Of a stretch of 12,128 nt of DNA, positions 1 through 6,024 are shown piece by piece (position 1 is the stretch's first letter; every line of letters starts with the position of its first letter). The stretch spans positions 1 through 12,128 of the forward strand of contig LJNA01000030.1 in assembly GCA_001304365.1 (NCBI GenBank). Reading direction: 5' to 3'. The translations under genes were made by a program, and so were the position numbers. A model generated the notes under the pieces. The model worked only from the letters and a program-made list of their open reading frames with translations. It did not search any database and had not been told where the DNA came from. The stretch is from Syntrophobacter sp. DG_60 (GTDB taxonomy: Bacteria; Desulfobacterota; Desulfofervidia; Desulfofervidales; DG-60).

Positions 1-2493
1 AAACCTAGTTTCGATACCATGAGTTTCTACCCCCATTAACTTTGCTATGAGTGCTATCTCTCTCAAGAGGTCAAAACTGGTGATGCGGCCATCCCTCAAG
101 TTAAGTCTGCCTGATGCATTAAGATTTTTGGTAAGTTCCTCCTCCTTAAAACCTACTCCATCCATGGTAAAATCGGTGGCCAACAGACCGAACAGAAGAT
201 CTTTAGGGGAAGCAAAGGTATTGTAGACCTGATTAACCTCTGCGCCATCTACATTAGTGGCGAAGCTAAAGCGTGGTATTGCACCCTGCATGTCCACCCT
301 GCCCTTGGCTGTTATCTTACCCTTGAAGGTATGAAAAACCATATTGCTTAATTCAAATAACTTCCCTTTTTTGGTCAAATCAGCACTCAGGTTGTTAAAT
401 CTAATATTTTCAAAACGCCCCTGACCAATAGTCACCTTCCCGACCAAATTAATGCGGTCAGCAATTTCACCTTCTGCCTTAACCCCTTCTTTTCCCTTTA
501 TCACCGCACCTACTTGAGTTTGTGCCTTTTGTTCAATGGATTGTCTTTTTTGCGGCCCTGGGTTCATTTGCTTAACCCGGTCTATTTCCAGTTGCCCGGA
601 ATTTAATAAAACAGAGGCATCGATTAGTTTATCTAGTTTGCCTTTGAAGTTTGCCCCTAAGGTCACATCACCTTTTAGATCCACCATTTCCTGTAATAAG
701 GGGAATGCCTGCTGCCACTTTTTCAAGGGGATATTTTGAGCGGCTACTTTGAGGTCTACATAGGGATGTTCCTTAAACTGGTTAATCATTCCCTTAATTG
801 CTACAGGAGTTCCTTGAAGTTCTAATCTTAGATTTTTAATGTCTAATACCTCACGCTTCATATCGAGAGCTAATGGGTGATTTATCTTTAAATCAAGGTT
901 CTGAACCAAGGTCTTTCGAGTTTCTGGATCTTTATAAGTCAACTGCTTCAGAGATGTGGTTCCGGAGACATAAAAATCAGAATCCATCTTTCCTTTCACT
1001 AACCAGTTAATGTCACCCGTTCCAGTAAGACCAGCTATAGGCTCCACAGCAGGAAATGTTTTATCCCAGCCTGAAAGAGAAAGACCTTTGGCAGCAACGC
1101 TTAAGTTTAGATAAGGCTGGGGTTTTTCCAACTGACTGATTGTTCCTGTTATATGTATGGGGCATCCTTTAAGGGTTAGGTCCAAGCTTCTAATATCCGC
1201 AACAGATTTTTTGAGATTGACACTCACTGCATGATCTATTTGGGTACTAAAATCCTTTACCACTACCTTCTGTGTTTTTTTATCTGAGTAACTTAAACCT
1301 TTAACATGTGTACTTCCCTTGGAATGGATAACAGAATCTACTCTTCCCTTGAGAGATACATTGATATCTCCTTTTCCACCGAGACCCGCCAGAACATCAA
1401 CGGTGGGGAATTTTGTATCCCAGCCTGAAAGGGGGAAATCCTTGGCAGTAATGCTTACATCCAAATCTGGCTGGGATGTAATACGGGATACCTTTCCCCC
1501 CATGGTTACCAACAGATCACCCGAAGATACTTGTCCGGTTTGAACAATAACCTCCTCTTCCTTCAGATTGAGGATTGCCTTTTCCTTAATGGCCACATCC
1601 ATGTCTTTTACAAGCATCTTCTTCTTTTCATTGTAAGAAAGACCTTTTATGGAACCATCGAGATCCAGATTGAGTGCCTCATTTGCCTTTCCCTTGACCG
1701 CCAGACGCAAACTTAATAGGCCACCAAGATTACTTCCATTTTCCAAAAATTTACCAAGCGGCTTTAGCTCAAGGTCTTTGCTCTCAAGGAATATTGTCAC
1801 TGGAGAACTGGCAATATCCATCTCTTTCCCCAGCGGCCCCACGGTACCTTTAACATGTACCTTTTCTGGAACCTCCTGTAATTGGAAAGAGAGGTCAAGC
1901 TCTACCGGCCTATCTATTGAGATATTTTTTAAATGAAGGTCAACGTCTTCGAGGGATATACCTTTCTTTCCTGGCCTGCTATAATCTGCATAATGCACTT
2001 CAGCATCATCAATTGCCGCTTTGGATACCATGAGCCCTTTGATAAATCTAGGGATTTCCTTTTCTTCAGGTATGGGTTTTTCTCCTGCTACCTCCTTTTC
2101 CGCTTCAAGTAAATCACTAAAATTGAACTTTCCAGCAGCATTTTTCTCAATCCATAGTCGAGGTTCTGTCAGAATACATTTATCAACCTCTATGTTACCG
2201 CTTAGCAGGGGCAGTATTTGAATGAGTACCTGAAGTGACTTTATTCTGACAAAGTCCCCTTTTGAGAAGCCGGCGAGGTTTGCAATTGTCACGTCCTTAA
2301 CCTCTGCCCCAATACCCGGCCAGAGAGCAAGGCCAATATCTCCCAAGGAAACCTCCCGGTTGAGAGAAGCCTCAAGACTATCCTCTATTCTTCCCTTAAA
2401 TTTATCTAAAGTAATAAGTCGAGGTAGAATGAAGACTGCCGAGATGATAATTACAAGTAAGATGCCTACAATAATAATTATTGCCTTTTTCAT
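1..2493 (-). CDS. AsmA-family outer-membrane-biogenesis/lipid-transport-like protein, C-terminus beyond window
   Basis: The reading frame is open from an ATG at 2493 down to base 1 (831 codons, no stop), so the C-terminus is missing. Residues 4-22 are a hydrophobic N-terminal membrane anchor (AIIIIVGILLVIIISAVFI), followed by the typical AsmA N-terminal region with EPRLWIEKNAAGKFNFSDLL near residues 110-130. Residues 284-633 hold three diverged tandem repeats. Near the cut end the AsmA C-terminal signature appears (NASGRLNLRDGRITSFDLLR). AsmA-like proteins are inner-membrane-anchored, periplasm-spanning beta-rich proteins linked to outer membrane assembly and phospholipid transport; the exact role here is not determinable. 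The start is fixed by a strong GAGGAG ribosome binding site (2501-2506) seven bases upstream. The gene lies in the same direction as selB but has its own promoter. GC is slightly above that of its selB neighbours. The family call is firm; any specific function is inference. Confidence 0.88.
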   Translation of the reverse strand, partial: MKKAIIIIVGILLVIIISAVFILPRLITLDKFKGRIEDSLEASLNREVSLGDIGLALWPGIGAEVKDVTIANLAGFSKGDFVRIKSLQVLIQILPLLSGNIEVDKCILTEPRLWIEKNAAGKFNFSDLLEAEKEVAGEKPIPEEKEIPRFIKGLMVSKAAIDDAEVHYADYSRPGKKGISLEDVDLHLKNISIDRPVELDLSFQLQEVPEKVHVKGTVGPLGKEMDIASSPVTIFLESKDLELKPLGKFLENGSNLGGLLSLRLAVKGKANEALNLDLDGSIKGLSYNEKKKMLVKDMDVAIKEKAILNLKEEEVIVQTGQVSSGDLLVTMGGKVSRITSQPDLDVSITAKDFPLSGWDTKFPTVDVLAGLGGKGDINVSLKGRVDSVIHSKGSTHVKGLSYSDKKTQKVVVKDFSTQIDHAVSVNLKKSVADIRSLDLTLKGCPIHITGTISQLEKPQPYLNLSVAAKGLSLSGWDKTFPAVEPIAGLTGTGDINWLVKGKMDSDFYVSGTTSLKQLTYKDPETRKTLVQNLDLKINHPLALDMKREVLDIKNLRLELQGTPVAIKGMINQFKEHPYVDLKVAAQNIPLKKWQQAFPLLQEMVDLKGDVTLGANFKGKLDKLIDASVLLNSGQLEIDRVKQMNPGPQKRQSIEQKAQTQVGAVIKGKEGVKAEGEIADRINLVGKVTIGQGRFENIRFNNLSADLTKKGKLFELSNMVFHTFKGKITAKGRVDMQGAIPRFSFATNVDGAEVNQVYNTFASPKDLLFGLLATDFTMDGVGFKEEELTKNLNASGRLNLRDGRITSFDLLREIALIAKLMGVETHGIETRF
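595..1644 (-). repeat. Three tandem intragenic repeats (115, 118 and 117 codons) in the AsmA-like gene
   Basis: The units run 1644-1300, 1299-946 and 945-595 on the minus strand. Each begins with a GLSY/GLSY/QLTY motif, continues with a charged K-rich stretch, has a conserved core GWDTKFP / GWDKTFP / KWQQAFP, and ends with LKGRVDS / VKGKMDS / FKGKLDK. Units 1 and 2 are still recognisably similar in DNA around 1408-1445 and 1052-1090, while unit 3 is more diverged. This fits stepwise duplication of a structural module of the elongated beta-rich AsmA body. Confidence 0.8.
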
Positions 2494-2510
2494 GGTATAT
2501 CTCCTCACTG

Positions 2511-2537
2511 CCGGTTATGTATAGATTACATGACCGG
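2511..2537. promoter_or_regulatory. Imperfect palindrome in the leader of the AsmA-like gene
   Basis: Two 11-base arms with one central mismatch flank a 5-base spacer: CCGGT, mismatch, ATGTA, TAGAT, TACAT, mismatch, ACCGG. It ends 4 bases upstream of the GAGGAG ribosome binding site of the AsmA-like gene and lies about 100 bases downstream of the predicted transcription start. It could be an operator or an mRNA hairpin affecting ribosome access. The symmetry is seen directly; the role is inference. Confidence 0.5.
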
Positions 2538-2644
2538 ATGTTCTATTTCTCTTGTATCTATCTCCTGTAAGGACCCTTAGCTCTTCCTTTAGAATCTTCC
2601 CTACATACATAAACACAAAGGAATGAGTTCTTGGATCAGATGGA

Positions 2645-2674
2645 GCTATAACATGAGTTTTCCCGCTTTGTCAA
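2645..2674 (-). promoter_or_regulatory. Predicted sigma70-type promoter for the AsmA-like gene
   Basis: On the minus strand the -35 is a perfect TTGACA (2674-2669). After an 18-base spacer comes an extended -10, TG-T-TATAGC (2650-2645 for the hexamer). Transcription would start near 2638, giving a leader of about 145 bases before the ATG at 2493. It sits 16 bases after the selB stop codon, so the AsmA-like gene can be transcribed independently of selB. No hairpin-plus-T-run terminator separates the two genes. Confidence 0.6.
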
Positions 2675-2690
2675 CTTTAAGAGAGAGTGT

Positions 2691-4595
2691 TTATTTTTTC
2701 CTTAATGTTCTTTTATCACCAAGGCGGATAGTCCATTTAATGGAATCAAAGTATTCTAATAAAGGAATAGCGTATTTCCTTGATGCATTTATCAATGATT
2801 TGAACTGAGATGGGGTAACGCCTTCATGTTCATTAATAAACTTTGCCATTTCTTTCTTTAAGTCCTCTATCAAATTTGTATTACAATACATATCTTCTTT
2901 TATCTTTATCAATAACCTTTCCTTGATTAGGATGTCCAAAATTTGCCTTATCTTTTCAATAGGTGCCTTAAACTGAGCTGCCAGCTCCTTTGGGGTAGGT
3001 GGGGAAAAACCCGCCTTATGCAAGGTAGAAATAATCTGGTGTTTTAATCTTTTATCTGCCTCACTTAAACTGATTTTGTGAGTCCTTAACCATATCAAAT
3101 TTTGCTCTTGTAAAATTTCATTACTCAGGTGCTGCAAGAGAAAATCAAAGAATATATTATCAATAAAAGAAAGGGCCTTTGTCTTTAGTTCAGTTTTTGC
3201 TGGACCCGGGAGCAGAGGGTATTGTTTATGAAAATTGCTAAGGTATCTAATAGCCTCTTCTTTGGCCTTTTCTACAAATTCATAATGAACATAACAAGCA
3301 GGATCACTAGAGATAACATAAATCTTTCTACTTTTAATCAGTTTATCTAAATAATTATCTAAATCCCTACTGAATGTATTTGTAAGTACACACAGGTAAG
3401 ATTTGCTCAATCCTCTAAATTTTGCATCAAATATATGTGTCTCTATAATCTGTTCTTCTCCCCCTTTTCTTAGGGTTTCTAAATTATTTATTGTTAAAGG
3501 ATGCATCCTTTTGTGTTTTTTTGGAATGGGATTTAGGATTTTCCCTCCTCCTAAGGTGCAAATAGGCGAGTATGCACGCATTACAAAATGGTCCCCTGGA
3601 AGGGCCACCGTGGGTTGTTGTAGCCGAAATTGAACATAGCCTGTTTCTCCGGGCCCAATTTCTTGTTTATCCAAAAGAATGGCATAACCCATAATTTCTG
3701 CAGTGTTTAAGTGGAAACGGATAAATGTCTTGTTTTTAATGGCTTTTTTGACACTTGGTAAGACCTCTAAGAAACTATCTAACATATAAGAGGGTATTAG
3801 TGTATCAGGTGGTGCTAATATGTCCCCCCTTTCTATCTCATCCTTTTCTATACCTTGAAGGTTTATAGCCGTCCTTTGACCTGCTATTGCCTCCGCTACA
3901 TCCTGATTATGCACCTGTAAGTTTCTTACCTTGGTCTTCTTTTTGTTTGGATAGGCCATTAAAGATTCACCTACTTTTACCTTTCCTGAGATGGTAGTGC
4001 CAGTAACTACTGTACCAAACCCCTTCATAGTAAATACACGGTCTATAGGAAGACGAAATAGGTCTATACTAGATTTTGGCTCCGCATCCTTTGTCAGCAT
4101 ATCCAGGGTATTGATTAACTCAGGTATGCCTTCTCCTGTTATGGCTGAAACCTTGGCAATAGGGGCATTTTCTAAAAAAGTGCCGGCAATAAATGCCTTT
4201 ATGTCTTCTTCTAGTAATGATAGCCATTCTCCATCTACTAGATCGGCCTTAGTAATTACTACTAACCCCTTTTTTACCTTAAGGAGCGAGCAAATCTCCA
4301 AATGCTCACGGGTTTGTGGCATTATCCCTTCATCTGCAGCCACAATCAAGGCTACTAAATCCATACTACAGGCCCCTGCTACCATATGGTGGACAAACTT
4401 TTCATGACCGGGTACATCTATGATCCCCAAAAGCCCACCACTTGGTAATTTAAAGGAAGCAAAACCTAGTTCTATAGTTATTCCCCTAAGCTTTTCCTCC
4501 TTTAATCTATCTGTATCTATGCCCGTTAATGCCTTAATTAATACGGTCTTTCCATGGTCAATGTGTCCTGCAGTCCCCAGGATAATGGGCTTCAT
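2691..4595 (-). CDS. selB: Selenocysteine-specific translation elongation factor SelB
   Basis: SelB is a GTPase that brings Sec-tRNA(Sec) to the ribosome at UGA codons followed by a SECIS hairpin. The 634-residue length is normal. G motifs are intact: GHIDHGKT (10-17), RGITIELG (37-44), DVPGH (60-64), TKAD (115-118) and SAITG (150-154). EF-Tu-like beta-barrel domains follow, then the C-terminal winged-helix array, ending with the SECIS-binding module ([13 protein letters not shown] and [10 protein letters not shown]). The ATG overlaps the TGA stop of the upstream MerR-TPR gene (ATGA, 4592-4595), implying translational coupling; there is no strong separate ribosome binding site. selA, selD, the Sec tRNA and selenoprotein genes are not in the window, and no gene here appears to use an in-frame UGA. 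The identification is very secure. Confidence 0.97.
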   Translation of the reverse strand: MKPIILGTAGHIDHGKTVLIKALTGIDTDRLKEEKLRGITIELGFASFKLPSGGLLGIIDVPGHEKFVHHMVAGACSMDLVALIVAADEGIMPQTREHLEICSLLKVKKGLVVITKADLVDGEWLSLLEEDIKAFIAGTFLENAPIAKVSAITGEGIPELINTLDMLTKDAEPKSSIDLFRLPIDRVFTMKGFGTVVTGTTISGKVKVGESLMAYPNKKKTKVRNLQVHNQDVAEAIAGQRTAINLQGIEKDEIERGDILAPPDTLIPSYMLDSFLEVLPSVKKAIKNKTFIRFHLNTAEIMGYAILLDKQEIGPGETGYVQFRLQQPTVALPGDHFVMRAYSPICTLGGGKILNPIPKKHKRMHPLTINNLETLRKGGEEQIIETHIFDAKFRGLSKSYLCVLTNTFSRDLDNYLDKLIKSRKIYVISSDPACYVHYEFVEKAKEEAIRYLSNFHKQYPLLPGPAKTELKTKALSFIDNIFFDFLLQHLSNEILQEQNLIWLRTHKISLSEADKRLKHQIISTLHKAGFSPPTPKELAAQFKAPIEKIRQILDILIKERLLIKIKEDMYCNTNLIEDLKKEMAKFINEHEGVTPSQFKSLINASRKYAIPLLEYFDSIKWTIRLGDKRTLRKK

Positions 4596-5422
4596 TGTTC
4601 TTTTTCCCCTTCTAAATAGGCCTTAATTCTCTTTTTCTCTTCTTCATCCGTACACAGGCTAAGATAAGCCTCCCAATGGCCACGGGCCTTGAGTGGCTGC
4701 CCTATTCTTTCATAAAGCAGGGCCAAGTTGTAATGGGCCTCTGAAAAATCTGGCTTTAAAAAAATAGCCATTTGGTAATGCGATATGGCCTCTTCAACGC
4801 CATTTTTTTCTTCTAAAAGATTGGCATAATTAAAGTGCGCTTCAGGAGACTCTGGATCCTGTTTTATAGCTAATTGATACCACATGGCTGCTTGCTCAAT
4901 CTTTCCTTGGAGGCAATAGACATTTGCCAGATTGACCATGGCAGGTACAAAGTGCTTATCCAGATGTAAGGCCTGCAGGTAGGCCTCTTCAGCCTGATAG
5001 ATTGTTTCCGGTGTGTCGTCTAGACGACAACCACGCTCAAACCACTCTTCCGCAGTAAGGAAATTTCCTACTGATTTTATTTGAGCGGACTCATTATTAA
5101 AATCCAGATAGATCTGGCCATAGGGGTCAAACTTTATGCCCTCCTGAGATATGCATACCCTTTTGCCTCTTACCTCAAATTTGAGTTCAGCCAAGGGGAA
5201 ACGCAAATAAGGTGTTCTCTTTTGCACTTGGCTTAGCAGTTGCCTTATTCTCTGCAAGGAAATGCCCCTTTTTCTAAGGTTTAGAACTGTCTTAACGCTT
5301 ACTAAATCCTTAAATGTATAAAATTTTCCCGGTTTAATGAGATGGGTCTTTTCCCAATAGTGTAAACGAGATGGACGGATACCAAACATCTTGGCAATAG
5401 TTGTTCGATTAAATCTTTTCAT
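4592..5422 (-). CDS. MerR-type HTH domain fused to tetratricopeptide repeats
   Basis: This 276-residue protein has a MerR-like winged-helix DNA-binding domain at residues 1-66 ([19 protein letters not shown], then [20 protein letters not shown] and QRIRQLL). A short middle module at about 70-108 contains [15 protein letters not shown] and [11 protein letters not shown]. About four TPR-like helical pairs cover roughly 124-259, with canonical spacing in [20 protein letters not shown] and [21 protein letters not shown]. MerR proteins usually carry a ligand-binding or dimerisation coiled coil after the HTH; here it is replaced by a protein-interaction array, so the likely role is a regulator or adaptor responding to a protein partner. 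It lies 13 bases after the archaemetzincin stop and overlaps selB by 4 bases. There is no clear Shine-Dalgarno site before its ATG. The domain calls are solid; target and partner are unknown. Confidence 0.85.
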   Translation of the reverse strand: MKRFNRTTIAKMFGIRPSRLHYWEKTHLIKPGKFYTFKDLVSVKTVLNLRKRGISLQRIRQLLSQVQKRTPYLRFPLAELKFEVRGKRVCISQEGIKFDPYGQIYLDFNNESAQIKSVGNFLTAEEWFERGCRLDDTPETIYQAEEAYLQALHLDKHFVPAMVNLANVYCLQGKIEQAAMWYQLAIKQDPESPEAHFNYANLLEEKNGVEEAISHYQMAIFLKPDFSEAHYNLALLYERIGQPLKARGHWEAYLSLCTDEEEKKRIKAYLEGEKEQ

Positions 5423-5435
5423 CGGCTATCGATAT

Positions 5436-5996
5436 CTATCTATATCTCTTTTGGCAGCTTGAGCAAAATCGATGCCCCTTAATATCAGTATCTACCAAAC
5501 TACTAGAGAAGTGCATAACGCATTTAGGATCCTTGCAGTGATTTAAACCCAAGAGGTGGCCTATTTCATGTACGGCCTCTTTTAATGCCCTTTGTTTTAG
5601 AATATCTATATCTTCTGGTAGGCTATAAAAATGCTGGTGAAGCCTGGCCAAAGAAATGACAGCTATACCAAGCCTGGGAGCTGCTTCACCAAATATGAAA
5701 TTTAATTCAGGCACAAATAAATCTACCTCTGTAATCCCTAAAACATATTGTGATGCCAGCTTCGGTTTAGATAAGGCTTCTAAAAATGGCCAAGATAGGT
5801 ACTGTTTTCGCTTTTGGTTATAGCTTTTTGGGACATTAAGGGAAGGTCCTTCGTTTACCCCTGTGTCAAATATTTTTTCTAAATTATCCTTTAAATAATA
5901 TATAATATGTGGCTCAATTTCATTAAAGGACACTAAAGAAATATCTAACACCTCCTGATCATACCCTATCCATTTGATAAAGGCAACAGTTGTCAT
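5436..5996 (-). CDS. amzA: Archaemetzincin-type zinc metalloprotease (peptidase family M54)
   Basis: The 186-residue protein carries the archaemetzincin signature: HEIGHLLGLNH at 143-153 (zinc ligands H143, H147, H153; catalytic E144), C154, C159, the Met-turn M161, and C178/C181 in FCSSC. The four cysteines match the extra structural zinc site that marks this family, spaced HExxHxxGxxHC-x4-C-x-M-x16-CxxC. Upstream segments also fit: LGITEVDLFVPELNFIFGEA and ISLARLHQHFYSLP. There is no signal peptide, so it is probably cytoplasmic. The substrate is unknown for the family generally. It is the first gene of an apparent operon with the MerR-TPR gene and selB, and is divergent from the AddB-like gene 28 bases away. 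The ATG has only a weak purine stretch upstream, and its promoter must lie within or beside the start of the divergent gene. Family assignment is firm; the role is not known. Confidence 0.92.
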   Translation of the reverse strand: MTTVAFIKWIGYDQEVLDISLVSFNEIEPHIIYYLKDNLEKIFDTGVNEGPSLNVPKSYNQKRKQYLSWPFLEALSKPKLASQYVLGITEVDLFVPELNFIFGEAAPRLGIAVISLARLHQHFYSLPEDIDILKQRALKEAVHEIGHLLGLNHCKDPKCVMHFSSSLVDTDIKGHRFCSSCQKRYR

Positions 5997-6018
5997 TTTT
6001 CTCTATATTATTTATTTA
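5990..6018 (+). promoter_or_regulatory. Weak candidate promoter for the AddB-like gene
   Basis: TTGTCA (5990-5995), a 17-base spacer, and TATTTA (6013-6018). The -10 ends 6 bases before the ATG at 6025, so transcription would start at or next to the start codon. The hexamers are imperfect and the region is AT-rich, so this is tentative. It would overlap the start of the divergent archaemetzincin gene. Confidence 0.3.
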
Positions 6019-6024
6019 ATTGGT

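Noticed and set aside
2491..2506. Sequence AGGAGATATACCATG before the AsmA start is identical to the ribosome binding site region of common expression vectors.
   Set aside because: The flanking sequence is ordinary intergenic and coding DNA with no vector features; a good Shine-Dalgarno before ATG can match this by chance.
2515..2610. A 31-codon minus-strand frame beginning MYVGKILKEELRV in the leader of the AsmA-like gene.
   Set aside because: No Shine-Dalgarno, no recognisable family, and it overlaps the palindrome and leader; it could be chance.
3991..4407. A 138-codon plus-strand frame opposite selB.
   Set aside because: It lies entirely across the conserved GTPase domain of selB and has no protein-like features of its own.
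4592..4594. Possible selenocysteine UGA at the end of the MerR-TPR gene, given the selB neighbour.
   Set aside because: The TGA overlaps the selB ATG at a natural protein end, with no conserved domain continuing after it; the TGA ending the first glycosyltransferase (10867-10869) runs into TAG four codons later.
5974..6024. TTG start adding 17 residues to the AddB-like protein.
   Set aside because: It overlaps the divergent gene, has no ribosome binding site, and adds a hydrophobic tail that does not fit a cytoplasmic nuclease.
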